Assembly: GCA_030247575.1 (NCBI GenBank)
Contig: JAOTRV010000037.1
Coordinates: 1 to 37,402 of the forward strand
Length of the DNA stretch: 37,402 nt
From: Sulfuritalea sp.
Lineage (GTDB): Bacteria; Pseudomonadota; Gammaproteobacteria; Burkholderiales; Rhodocyclaceae
Direction of reading: 5' to 3'
Shown here: positions 7,703-15,365 of the stretch, piece after piece
How positions within the stretch are numbered: the stretch's first letter is position 1
Layout of the letters: each line of letters begins with the position of its first letter
Made by a program: the position numbers and the translations under genes
Notes under the pieces: generated by a model
The model's database searches: none
What the model saw: the letters and a program-made list of their open reading frames with translations, nothing else
What the model was told of the DNA's origin: nothing

Positions 7703-8851
7703 TTACTTGGAAATGACCTTGAAGGCGCCGTTCTGCACCTGCAGCAGCACGCGGGCGCGGGCATCGAAGCCGGAGTGGTCGGTCGGGCTGAAGTTGAAGA
7801 CGCCATGGACGCCGGCAATTTCCTTCTCGCTCTCGATCGCGTCGCGCAGGGCGGCGCGGAACTCCGCGGTACCCGGCTTGGCCTTCTTCAGCGCGACCGG
7901 AATCACCCGCGCGGTGATGGCCCAGGCATCCCACATGTGGCCGCCGAAGGACGACAGCGAACCCTTGCCGAACTTCGCCTCGTAGGCCTTGGCGTACTCG
8001 GCGCTGACCTTCTTCGACGGATGGGAATCAGGCAGCTGTTCCCATTCCAGCACAGGGCCGGCGACGAGGATGCCGCCTTCGACCGACTTGCCGCCGTTCT
8101 TGAGGAATACCGGCGACGGAGCGCCATGGGTCTGATAGATCTGGCCCTTGTAGCCGCGCTCGGCCAGCGAGGCATGCGCCATCGCCGCCGGGGAACCCGA
8201 GGCAACGACGATGACGGCGTCCGTCTTGGCGGCAAGCAGTTTCAGGGTCTGGCCTGCCACCGAGGTGTCGTTGCGGGCAAAGCCCTCGATCGGGCCGAAG
8301 GTGATGCCGTACTTGCCGGACAGCGATTCAAGGGCCTTGATCCAGACCTCGCCGTAGGCATCGGGATGGTAGCCGAGGAAGCCGAGGGTCTTGTAGCCCT
8401 TCGACTTAGCGTGTTCGAGCAGCGGCTCGGCCATGAGCCCGATGGGTTGCGGCATGGTGAAGGTCCACTTGAACTTCTCGCCGTCGAGGCGGTTGGGCGC
8501 CAGGGCGATCAGCGGAGTCTTGCTGTCGGCGGCAGGTCCGACCGCTGCCATGACTCCTGGCGTCGTGGTGCCGCTCATCAGCAGGTCCACCTTGCTCTCG
8601 GTGAGGAATTTCGCCACGTTCTTGGCGGTGTTGGTCGGGTCGGAGGCATCGTCGAGCACGATCCAGTTGATCTTCTCGCCGGCGATGCTGGTCGGGAACA
8701 ACTGCGTCGTGTTCTTCTGCGGCCCTCCCAGCACGGCTCCGGGGCCGGTGGCGGAAAGGCTGACGCCGATGTTGATGTCGGCCAGGGCGGCGCCGGAACC
8801 CAGGAGCGACAGGGCGATCACCAGCGGCTTGATGGACAGATTGACTTTCAT
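7703..8851 (-). CDS. Periplasmic substrate-binding protein, Leu/Ile/Val-type, for aromatic acids
   Basis: The 382-residue protein starts with a Sec signal peptide (MKVNLSIKPLVIALSLLGSG, predicted cleavage after AALA, about residue 24). The mature part has the two-lobed branched-chain amino-acid-binding fold (INIGVSLSATGPGAVLG near its N-terminus). GGAG lies well placed before ATG 8851. It is the first gene of the aromatic operon and no permease or ATPase genes are nearby, so it must share transporter subunits encoded elsewhere. CouP of Rhodopseudomonas palustris is a precedent for such a protein binding coumarate, ferulate and cinnamate. Uptake of the operon's phenylpropanoid substrate is therefore the likely job. 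Confidence 0.88.
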   Translation of the reverse strand: MKVNLSIKPLVIALSLLGSGAALADINIGVSLSATGPGAVLGGPQKNTTQLFPTSIAGEKINWIVLDDASDPTNTAKNVAKFLTESKVDLLMSGTTTPGVMAAVGPAADSKTPLIALAPNRLDGEKFKWTFTMPQPIGLMAEPLLEHAKSKGYKTLGFLGYHPDAYGEVWIKALESLSGKYGITFGPIEGFARNDTSVAGQTLKLLAAKTDAVIVVASGSPAAMAHASLAERGYKGQIYQTHGAPSPVFLKNGGKSVEGGILVAGPVLEWEQLPDSHPSKKVSAEYAKAYEAKFGKGSLSSFGGHMWDAWAITARVIPVALKKAKPGTAEFRAALRDAIESEKEIAGVHGVFNFSPTDHSGFDARARVLLQVQNGAFKVISK

Positions 8852-9384
8852 GCTTTCTCCTCGTGTTGTTGGTTTGATGTGAAGCCGGGTCTTGTTGACA
8901 TGCAGTTGAAGCGGCGCTGCTTTGCAGAATCAGGCGGCGGCCAGATGCAACCGCCAAAACGAAAACAGATTCGATCGCGCATGGGTCGGTGACCGGAATC
9001 CGTGCGGCGCTTTCCACCGCAGCTTGGCCATTCTCCAATACATGGCCAGGATCGGCCACCTGCGGTGCAGCATGCGCGTCCTGTCCGGCCGGCGGCAAGA
9101 TGACGAAAGTTCTCGTCTTGCTGCTCCGCGGCTGGCTTCTTCTCTCCGACTCCGCGCCAGCCCCGGGAAAACGCCCGGATTTGCGCTGAAATTCTGATCG
9201 TCGAGTGTGTTGAAGTCAACAGGTTTTAAGTAAAACTATTCCGACTGTTCCTAAGTTAGTATTATCTAATATATTGTTTTTCAGAATGTTTTTATGTTGG
9301 CTCCAACGGGGAGCTTGGTCGAGCCGGCTTGTCCGAAGTGAAATTTGATGGCAAACTGCGGCGCTCGTCCACCCGCGATCCGCC
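8852..9384. promoter_or_regulatory. 533-bp divergent control region: aromatic operon (-) and marR (+)
   Basis: No convincing gene lies here; short frames have no homology features. The A+T-rich part (about 9205-9300) holds the signals. On the minus strand TTGACT (9214-9219) and CAGAAT (9191-9196) form a promoter with 17-bp spacing for the binding-protein operon. A perfect inverted repeat GTTGA-AG-TCAAC (9209-9220) overlaps its -35 element and is the best MarR operator candidate. A second, weaker repeat TTAG-N6-CTAA lies at 9256-9269, near likely marR promoter elements. This promoter implies an untranslated leader of about 330 nt before 8851, in which I see no riboswitch. Confidence 0.6.
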
Positions 9385-9834
9385 ATGCCTTCCAGCCGCA
9401 AGAGCCCTGCCCTCGGTTGTCTTGCCAATCACGTCGGCTTCCATTTGCGCCTGGCGCAGCTTGCCGTGTTCGCGCAGTTCGAGAGCCGGCTCGGCGAGAT
9501 CGACGTCAGTCCGGCCATTTTTTCGGTGCTGGAAGTGCTACACCAGAACGACGGCATCACCCAGTCGAAACTCGCCGCCGCGGTGAGGCTGGATCATTCC
9601 TCGGTGGTCCCCATGCTGGACAAGCTGGCCAGGCGCGGCCTGGTCGAACGCCGTGCTTCGACTACCGACCGCCGCCACAAGCACCTGCACCTCACCGACG
9701 CGGGCCGCGAACTGCTGGCCGAGGCGATCCGGCGCGCCGAGCTGCACGAGAAAGAAGTCTGCAAGCCGCTGACGGCCGCCGAGAAGAAATTGCTACTGGA
9801 ACTGCTCGGCCGCTTTCGCGCGCCGAAGGCATGA
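9385..9834 (+). CDS. MarR-family transcriptional regulator of the aromatic operon
   Basis: The 149-residue protein has a MarR winged helix: NDGITQSKLAAAVRLDHSSVVPMLDKLARRGLVERRAS forms the helix-turn-helix with its recognition helix, followed by the wing TDRRHKHLHLTDAGREL with the conserved D-R pair. It is divergent from the phenylpropanoid operon, the usual place for hydroxycinnamate repressors of this family (CouR, FerC, PhdR), most of which respond to the CoA-thioester product of the ligase. It is therefore the likely repressor acting at the palindrome 9209-9220. The ATG at 9385 has no clear Shine-Dalgarno. The C-terminal helices complete the dimer interface. Confidence 0.9.
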   Translation: MPSSRKSPALGCLANHVGFHLRLAQLAVFAQFESRLGEIDVSPAIFSVLEVLHQNDGITQSKLAAAVRLDHSSVVPMLDKLARRGLVERRASTTDRRHKHLHLTDAGRELLAEAIRRAELHEKEVCKPLTAAEKKLLLELLGRFRAPKA

Positions 9835-9853
9835 GGCGGGCCTGAGGCGTCGC

Positions 9854-10753
9854 TCAGGGCGTCTCCGACAGCAGCTCGGAAACCACGCCGCGCAGCCAGC
9901 GGTTGCCCTCGTCCTGGTGATAGCGTTCGTGCCAGTGCTGCTTCACTTCGTATTCCGGCAATTCGAAGGGCACCGGAAAGATGCGGAACGCGCCGCGCCC
10001 CTGCAGCACGTCGCCCAGGCGCTTCGGAATCGTGACGAGCAGGTCGGTATGCTCGATGACGAAGGCCGCACCGAGGAAATTCGGAATCTTCAGGGCGACG
10101 CGACGCTTGATGCCCTGGCGGGCGATTTCGCGTTCGACGATTGCCGGCGCGGATCCCGAAGAACTGATCACGGCGTGATCCTCGGCTTCGAACTGGGCGA
10201 GGCTCGGAGCATCGGTGATGCGCGGATGATCCACCGCCACCATGCAGACGAAGTTCTGGCGGAACAGCAGCTGCTGGTAGAAGCCGGCCTCCAGCTGCGG
10301 GATGAATCCGAGCGCGAGGTCCGCCTCGCCGCTTTCCAGCATGCGCGGCGTGTCGCCCGACAGCGGGCTGATCTCGATGCGCACGCCCGGCGCCGTGGCG
10401 CGCAGGCGTTTCCACAACTTCGGCAGCAGCACCAACTGGCTGATGTCGGTCATGCAGATGCGAAACGTGCGATCCGAGGTCGCCGGATCGAATTCGCTGC
10501 GATGGTCCAGCACCAGCGCGAGCGCGTCGAGCACCGCGCGCACCGGCCGCACCAGGCCTTCGCTGAAGGGCGTCGGCTCCATGCCGCTCGAGGTGCGCAC
10601 GAACAGTGGATCGCCGAAATGATGGCGCAGCTTGGACAGCGCGACGCTGACCGCGGGCTGACCGAGGTCGAGCGCTTCCGCCGCCGCCGTGACGCTGCGC
10701 GTCTTGTAGATTTCGTCAAACACCGCCAGCAGGCGAATATCGATCGAGTTCAT
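9854..10753 (-). CDS. LysR-type regulator of the gentisate operon
   Basis: The 299-residue protein has an N-terminal LysR helix-turn-helix (RLLAVFDEIYKTRSVTAAAEALDLGQPAVSVALSKLRHHFGDPLFVRTS, residues 7-55) and a C-terminal effector domain like that of the NahR/NagR/DntR branch, which sense salicylate-type aromatic acids. It is divergent from the gentisate operon. An ATTC-N7-GAAT inverted repeat lies 16 bp before its own start codon, so autoregulation plus control of the operon is likely. The expected effector is gentisate or 3-hydroxybenzoate; this is inference. Confidence 0.88.
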   Translation of the reverse strand: MNSIDIRLLAVFDEIYKTRSVTAAAEALDLGQPAVSVALSKLRHHFGDPLFVRTSSGMEPTPFSEGLVRPVRAVLDALALVLDHRSEFDPATSDRTFRICMTDISQLVLLPKLWKRLRATAPGVRIEISPLSGDTPRMLESGEADLALGFIPQLEAGFYQQLLFRQNFVCMVAVDHPRITDAPSLAQFEAEDHAVISSSGSAPAIVEREIARQGIKRRVALKIPNFLGAAFVIEHTDLLVTIPKRLGDVLQGRGAFRIFPVPFELPEYEVKQHWHERYHQDEGNRWLRGVVSELLSETP

Positions 10754-10768
10754 CTTCGCGGGACCACT

Positions 10769-10783
10769 ATTCGAATCTGGAAT
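10769..10783. promoter_or_regulatory. LysR operator candidate ATTC-N7-GAAT
   Basis: The inverted repeat ATTC (10769-10772) and GAAT (10780-10783) with a 7-bp spacer sits between the divergent LysR and gentisate dioxygenase genes, overlapping A+T-rich promoter sequence (TATATT at 10788-10793). The same ATTC-N7-GAAT layout is described for gentisate-operon regulators. Confidence 0.6.
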
Positions 10784-10811
10784 ACTTTATATTGAAACTA
10801 CCGGATTTACA

Positions 10812-10846
10812 GCGATGGGGCGAAACCCTAGGATTCGCCCCATCGC
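10812..10846 (+). other. 13-bp perfect hairpin in the gentisate dioxygenase leader
   Basis: GCGATGGGGCGAA (10812-10824) pairs perfectly with TTCGCCCCATCGC (10834-10846) around a 9-nt loop ACCCTAGGA. It lies in the 5' untranslated region, 77 nt before the start codon, and has no T-run. It could be an mRNA-stabilising structure, an attenuator component or a second protein-binding site. Confidence 0.7.
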
Positions 10847-10923
10847 AGGACACGGCACCGGCAACGAATCGACATCTTCGCTTCGGCAGGCGACAGGTGC
10901 CACACGCTGGAGGAACAAACCCC

Positions 10924-11964
10924 ATGCAGGAACTCGGCCGTCTCGAAGACCTACCCGAAGACTACCGCGCGGCGCTGACCGAGCAGAATCTGGTGCCGCT
11001 GTGGCCCAGCCTGCGCTCGGTGCTGCCGCCCGGCAAGCCGGCGCTGCGCACCAAACCGACCTTCTGGTCCTATCAGGGGCTGCGGCCGCTGCTGCTGCGG
11101 GCCGGTGAACTGACCCCGATCGAAAAGGCCGAGCGCCGCGTGCTGGTTCTGGCCAATCCGGGCCACGGCCTGGAAAAGATGCAGGCCAGCTCGACCATCT
11201 ATCTCGGCATGCAATTGCTGCAGCCGGGCGAATGGGCGCCGTCGCACCGCCACACGCCCAATGCCGTGCGCATGATCGTCGAAGGCGAAGGAGCCTACAC
11301 CACGGTCGAGGGCGAGAAATGCCCGATGCGGCGCGGCGACCTGATCCTGACGCCGACCGGCATGTGGCACGAGCACGGCCACGACGGCGACCAGCCGGTG
11401 GTCTGGCTCGACGTGCTGGACCTGCCCATCGTGTATTACTGCGAAGCCTCGTATGTCACCGAAGGCAAGGCGCAGACCGTAATCTCCGAGGGCACCGAGC
11501 AGGCTTACCAGCGCGGCGGCGTGGTGCCGGCGCCGATGTTCGTCCGCAGCCGGCAGACCTTCCCGATGCTGCGCTATCCCTGGGTCGATGTGCGCAGGAC
11601 GCTTGAAGCGCTGGCTGCGAGCCAACCCGAAATCGAAGCCGTGCAGGTTGCCTACGTTAATCCTGAAAACGGCCACGACTGCCAGCGCATCCTCGGCTTT
11701 TCGGCGCTGATGCTGCGTCCCGGCGAGAAACTGGAAATGCCGGCGCGTTCGACCGCCATGGTCTTCCACCAGATCGAGGGCGCCGCCAGCGTCAGCGCCG
11801 AAGGCCATCGGTTCGACCTCGCCGAGGCCGACACCTGCTGCATTCCCGGCTACACGCCGATCACGCTGAGCAACCGTTCCGCCGCCCAGCCCGCCTTCAT
11901 TTTCATTGCCGACGACGCTCCGCTGCAGAAGAAGCTCGGCGTATACGAAGTCCGAAACTATTGA
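10924..11964 (+). CDS. gtdA: Gentisate 1,2-dioxygenase
   Basis: The 346-residue bicupin opens the gentisate ring to maleylpyruvate with Fe(II) and O2. The N-terminal cupin has PSHRHTPNAVRMIVEGEGAY with iron ligands His108 and His110, and TPTGMWHEHG supplies His149. The C-terminal cupin (about residues 250-340) is complete. The frame is open from 10792, but the family N-terminus (MQELGRLEDLPEDYRAAL) begins at ATG 10924, preceded by GGAGGAA. It is the first gene of a four-gene operon. Its stop codon lies inside the left arm of a large nested inverted repeat (11959-12074). Confidence 0.95.
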   Translation: MQELGRLEDLPEDYRAALTEQNLVPLWPSLRSVLPPGKPALRTKPTFWSYQGLRPLLLRAGELTPIEKAERRVLVLANPGHGLEKMQASSTIYLGMQLLQPGEWAPSHRHTPNAVRMIVEGEGAYTTVEGEKCPMRRGDLILTPTGMWHEHGHDGDQPVVWLDVLDLPIVYYCEASYVTEGKAQTVISEGTEQAYQRGGVVPAPMFVRSRQTFPMLRYPWVDVRRTLEALAASQPEIEAVQVAYVNPENGHDCQRILGFSALMLRPGEKLEMPARSTAMVFHQIEGAASVSAEGHRFDLAEADTCCIPGYTPITLSNRSAAQPAFIFIADDAPLQKKLGVYEVRNY

Positions 11965-12074
11965 GCCGGCATGAGTTAACTTGAAACCACCGTTCGGGCT
12001 GAGCCTGTCGAAGCCCCGCGTGCCCTTCGACAAGCTCAGGGCGAACGTTCAAGTAGATTGTTGCCGGCTCAATA
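11959..12074. repeat. Nested REP-like inverted repeat overlapping the dioxygenase stop codon
   Basis: Outer arms TATTGAGCCGGC (11959-11970) and GCCGGCTCAATA (12063-12074) pair perfectly. TTGAA (11981-11985) and TTCAA (12048-12052) pair inside them. The core has REP-like arms 11991-12013 and 12025-12047, which include CTGAGCCTGTCGAAG and CTTCGACAAGCTCAG. The TGA of the upstream gene is within the left outer arm. A related core is found at 28685-28754. Confidence 0.8.
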
Positions 12075-12104
12075 ACCACCCAGCCCAGCATCAGGAGAGA
12101 GATA

Positions 12105-12815
12105 ATGTCCGAAGCCAACTATCTGTGGAACCCGCCGCCGGTTCATTCCCTGCCGGTGCGCGGCAGCACCGCACGCTACCCGATCAACCGCATCTTCTGC
12201 GTCGGCCGCAACTACCAGGCCCACGCCGTCGAGATGGGCAACCCGATCGACAAGGCGAGCATGAAGCCCTTCTATTTCACCAAGTCGCCTTCAACCATCG
12301 TCGAATCGGGTGCGACCGTGCCCTACCCGGCCGGCACCGCCAACTACCACTACGAAATGGAGCTGGTGGTCGCCATCGGCGCCGCGGGTTTTCGCGTCGG
12401 CGAAGCCGATGCCCGGCGCCTGATCTACGGCTACGCCGCCGGTCTCGACATGACGCGCCGCGACCTGCAGCTGGTGGCGCGCGAGCAGGGCCGGCCCTGG
12501 GATCTGGGCAAGGACTTCGAGAAATCCGCGGTCTGCAGCGAGATCGTGCCGATCGGCAATCTCGGCGTGCTCTCCGCCGGCGCGATCAATCTGCAAGTCA
12601 ATGGCGAGACCAAACAGAGCGCCGACATCGGCCAATTGATCTGGAATATTCCCGAGCTGCTGGCCGACCTGTCGAAGTTCTACCACCTGGAGCCGGGCGA
12701 CCTGATCTACACCGGCACGCCGGAAGGCGTCGGTCCGGTCAAGCCGGGCGACAGGATCACGGGCCATGTCGACGGTGTCGGCGACATCGCGCTGACCATC
12801 GGCCAGCCCGAGTGA
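12105..12815 (+). CDS. Fumarylpyruvate hydrolase (FAH family)
   Basis: The 236-residue protein is a fumarylacetoacetate-hydrolase-fold enzyme: FCVGRNYQAHAVEMG (31-45), the metal-binding YHYEMELVVAIG with Glu84 and Glu86, GYAAGLDMTRRD with Asp115, and YTGTPEGVGPV near the C-terminus. Its length and its place between gentisate dioxygenase and 3-hydroxybenzoate 6-hydroxylase identify it as the NagK-type enzyme that splits fumarylpyruvate into fumarate and pyruvate, the last step of the gentisate route. GGAGAG lies just upstream of ATG 12105. Confidence 0.92.
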   Translation: MSEANYLWNPPPVHSLPVRGSTARYPINRIFCVGRNYQAHAVEMGNPIDKASMKPFYFTKSPSTIVESGATVPYPAGTANYHYEMELVVAIGAAGFRVGEADARRLIYGYAAGLDMTRRDLQLVAREQGRPWDLGKDFEKSAVCSEIVPIGNLGVLSAGAINLQVNGETKQSADIGQLIWNIPELLADLSKFYHLEPGDLIYTGTPEGVGPVKPGDRITGHVDGVGDIALTIGQPE

Positions 12816-12828
12816 AAAGGAGCCGGGG

Positions 12829-14034
12829 ATGACTCAGCAACTTCCCGTGATCGTCGCCGGCGGCGGCATCGGCGGCCTGGCCGCGGCGCTGGCGCTGGTG
12901 CGCCAGGGCTTCTCGGTCAAGGTGCTGGAGCAGTCGCCGCAGATCGGCGAAATCGGTGCCGGGATCCAGCTCGGCCCCAATGCCTTTCACGCCTTCGATG
13001 CCCTCGGCGTCGGCGAGAAGGCGCGCAGCCGGGCCGTATACACCGACGAGATGGTCATGCATGACGCGCTGGACGAAAGCCTGGTCGGCCGCATCCCGAC
13101 CGGCGAAGCGTTCCGCAAGCGTTTCGGCAATCCCTATGCGGTGATCCACCGCGTCGACGTGCACACCTCGTTGCTGGAAGGCGCGCAGGAAACCGGGCGC
13201 GTCGCCTTCCAGACCTCGACCCGGGTCGAGCGCATCGAGCAGGACGCCGACGGCGTGACCGTCCATGACCAGAACGGTCAGGCCCACCGCGGCATCGCGC
13301 TGATCGGCGCCGACGGCGTCAAGTCGGTGGTGCGGGCGCAGTATGTCAATGATCCGCATCGCGTGACGGGCCACGTGGTCTATCGCGCCGTGGTGGACAA
13401 GAAGGACTTTCCCGCCGACCTGCAGTGGAATGCCGCCAGCATCTGGGTCGGCCCCAATTGCCACCTGGTGCACTACCCGCTGCGCGGCGGCGAACAGTAC
13501 AACGTGGTGGTGACCTTCCACAGCCGCAAGCAGGAAGTCTGGGGCGTCACCGAGGGCAGCAAGGACGAAGTGCAGAGCTACTTTCAGGGCATCTGTCCGC
13601 GTGCGCGCCAGCTGATCGACCTGCCGAAGAGCTGGAAGCGCTGGGCCACCGCCGACCGCGAACCCATCGGCCAGTGGTCCTTCGGCCGCGTCACCCTGCT
13701 CGGCGATGCGGCGCATCCGACCACGCAATACATGGCGCAAGGCGCTTGCATGGCGCTGGAAGACGCGGTGACGCTGGGCGAAGCGCTACGGGTCAACGAC
13801 AACGACTTCATCGAGGCTTTCGATCTCTATCAGCGTTCCCGCGTCGCGCGCACGGCGCGCATCGTGCTGTCCTCGCGCGAGATGGGCCGCATCTACCACG
13901 CCAGGGACGTCGAGCGCCTGGTGCGCAACGACCTCTGGAAAGGCCGCACGCCGGAGCGCTTCTACGACGCGATGGAATGGCTCTATGGCTGGAACGTGGC
14001 AAACTGTCTCGCCGACCGGCCTTCCGCATCATGA
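12829..14034 (+). CDS. 3-Hydroxybenzoate 6-monooxygenase (FAD-dependent)
   Basis: The 401-residue protein is a group A flavoprotein aromatic hydroxylase: GGGIGG at 11-16 binds FAD with Glu34 at the end of beta-2, GAGIQLGPNA is at 43-52, the DG motif GADGVKS is near 161, and GDAAHP is at 292-297. Together with the gentisate genes it most probably hydroxylates 3-hydroxybenzoate para to its hydroxyl group to give gentisate, like NagX/MhbM/BagK. Salicylate 5-hydroxylase is excluded because that is a multicomponent Rieske enzyme. AAGGAG precedes ATG 12829, 13 nt after the previous gene, and its stop overlaps the next start by 4 nt. Confidence 0.9.
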   Translation: MTQQLPVIVAGGGIGGLAAALALVRQGFSVKVLEQSPQIGEIGAGIQLGPNAFHAFDALGVGEKARSRAVYTDEMVMHDALDESLVGRIPTGEAFRKRFGNPYAVIHRVDVHTSLLEGAQETGRVAFQTSTRVERIEQDADGVTVHDQNGQAHRGIALIGADGVKSVVRAQYVNDPHRVTGHVVYRAVVDKKDFPADLQWNAASIWVGPNCHLVHYPLRGGEQYNVVVTFHSRKQEVWGVTEGSKDEVQSYFQGICPRARQLIDLPKSWKRWATADREPIGQWSFGRVTLLGDAAHPTTQYMAQGACMALEDAVTLGEALRVNDNDFIEAFDLYQRSRVARTARIVLSSREMGRIYHARDVERLVRNDLWKGRTPERFYDAMEWLYGWNVANCLADRPSAS

Positions 14035-14672
14035 TGCAGCTTTACAATTTCTTCCGCAGCGGAACCTCGCACCGCTTGCGCATCGCGCTGAACCTGAAGG
14101 GGCTCGACTACGATTACGTGGCGGTCGATCTGCGCACCGAGGAACATCTCGGCGCGGCCTTCAAGGCGCTCAACCCGCAAGGCCTGGTGCCCGCGCTGGT
14201 CGATGGCGACCTGATCCTGATCCAGTCGCCGGCGATCATCGAATGGCTGGAAGAGCGCCATCCGACGCCGCCGCTGCTTCCTGCGAACATCGACGACCGG
14301 GCCAGGGTGCGGGCGCTGGCCGCCATCATCGGCTGCGACATCCACCCGATCAACAACCGGCGCATTCTCGAATACCTGCGCAAGACGCTGGGCTGCGACG
14401 AGGCGGCAGTCCTCGCCTGGTGCGCGACCTGGATAGCGGCCGGCTTCGAGGCGCTGGAAGCGCTGCTGGCCGCCGACACGCGACGCGGCAGCTTCTGCTT
14501 CGGCGACAGCCCGACGCTGGCCGATGCCTACCTCGTGCCGCAAGTGGAAAGCGCCCGGCGCTTCAAGGTCGATCTGGCGCCGTTCCCGAACATCCTTGCC
14601 GTCGATCGGGCCTGCTCCGAACTCGACGCCTTCCGCCGTGCCGCTCCGGGCGCGCAGCCCGACGCCGCATAG
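14031..14672 (+). CDS. maiA: Maleylpyruvate isomerase, zeta-class GST (NagL-like)
   Basis: The 213-residue protein has an N-terminal thioredoxin-like GST domain with FFRSGTSHRLRIALNLKGL, typical of GSH-dependent maleylpyruvate/maleylacetoacetate isomerases, and the GSH-binding QSPAIIEWLEE. The C-terminal helical domain holds FCFGDSPTLADAYLVPQ. Its place in the gentisate operon makes maleylpyruvate to fumarylpyruvate isomerisation the likely reaction, although the fold also fits maleylacetoacetate. The ATG at 14031 overlaps the previous stop (ATGA); an ATG at 14034 directly follows and could be used instead. Confidence 0.9.
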   Translation: MMQLYNFFRSGTSHRLRIALNLKGLDYDYVAVDLRTEEHLGAAFKALNPQGLVPALVDGDLILIQSPAIIEWLEERHPTPPLLPANIDDRARVRALAAIIGCDIHPINNRRILEYLRKTLGCDEAAVLAWCATWIAAGFEALEALLAADTRRGSFCFGDSPTLADAYLVPQVESARRFKVDLAPFPNILAVDRACSELDAFRRAAPGAQPDAA

Positions 14673-14713
14673 GGCGACAAGACCCGGTTCGCGTTGCCGC
14701 CAAACGCCAGCGC

Positions 14714-14731
14714 GGGCCGATTGGCCCTTTT
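14714..14731 (+). terminator. Short intrinsic terminator after the gentisate operon
   Basis: GGGCC-GATT-GGCCC (14714-14727) is followed by TTTT. The stem is only 5 bp, so termination may be partial. It lies 42 nt after the maleylpyruvate isomerase stop and before the phosphatase gene. Confidence 0.5.
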
Positions 14732-14777
14732 GCCGTCAGGCCCTCTGGTCAGGGCGCTTCGGCTACCATTTCGCAGC

Positions 14778-15347
14778 ATGAACCGCATCTCCTCGTCGGC
14801 TCTCTGCATGGTCCTGGCTTTCGTCACCGGCGGCGCATGGGCGGCCGCAGTCGTGCCGCTTGCCGAACTCGCCAAGCCGGGCCGGGTGCTGATGCTGCGC
14901 CACGCCAATGCGCCTGGCACGGGCGACCCGCAGAACTTCCGGCTCGACGACTGCGCCACGCAGCGCAATCTGGATCAGGACGGACGGGCCCAGGCCGCGG
15001 CGCTGGGCGAGCGGCTGGCGCAGGCCGGTGTCGCCCGCGCCAGGGTCTATTCCAGCCAGTGGTGCCGCTGCATCGAGACCGCGCGATTGCTCAAGCTCGG
15101 CGCCGTCGAGACGCTGCCTGCGCTGAATTCCTTCTACCCGCGTCCGCAGCAACGCGAGCCGACGATCGCGGCGCTGCGCGCGTTTCTCGCCGGGCTGCCA
15201 AAGGATGGGCTGCCCGTGGTCCTCGTCACCCACCAGTTCACCATCAACGAGTTCACCGGCGAGGGCACGGGGTCGGGCGGCGGCAGCCTGTTCGAGCTTA
15301 ACGGCTCGGGCACGCCGCGCCTGCTCGGCGCAATCGAAGCGAACTAG
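14778..15347 (+). CDS. Exported histidine phosphatase family protein
   Basis: The 189-residue protein starts with a probable signal peptide (MNRISSSALCMVLAFVTGGA, cleavage near AWA, about residue 23). The mature part has the RHG-like motif LMLRHANAPG with its catalytic His, the conserved YSSQWCRCIETARLL segment, and VTHQFTINEFTG with the second His. This is a small periplasmic branch of the phosphoglycerate-mutase superfamily whose substrate is unknown. It is 18 nt upstream of the NHL-repeat gene and probably co-transcribed with it; its ATG has no strong Shine-Dalgarno. Confidence 0.8.
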   Translation: MNRISSSALCMVLAFVTGGAWAAAVVPLAELAKPGRVLMLRHANAPGTGDPQNFRLDDCATQRNLDQDGRAQAAALGERLAQAGVARARVYSSQWCRCIETARLLKLGAVETLPALNSFYPRPQQREPTIAALRAFLAGLPKDGLPVVLVTHQFTINEFTGEGTGSGGGSLFELNGSGTPRLLGAIEAN

Positions 15348-15365
15348 GTTTTCCGGGAGGTCGCC

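Noticed and set aside
5716-7716. 666-codon plus-strand frame opposite the acyl-CoA ligase
   Set aside because: Shadow of the real ligase; no start context or family features.
8848-9219. 123-codon minus-strand frame in the marR-operon control region
   Set aside because: It overlaps the binding-protein start and the promoter/operator, its composition is not protein-like, and no ribosome site precedes it.
10792-10923. N-terminal extension of gentisate dioxygenase from ATG 10792
   Set aside because: It would run through the 13-bp hairpin, lacks homology, and the GGAGGAA-preceded ATG 10924 gives the family N-terminus.
12001-12047. Possible rho-independent terminator after gentisate dioxygenase
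   Set aside because: The strong inverted repeat has no T-run on either side and lies inside an operon; it fits a REP-like element better.
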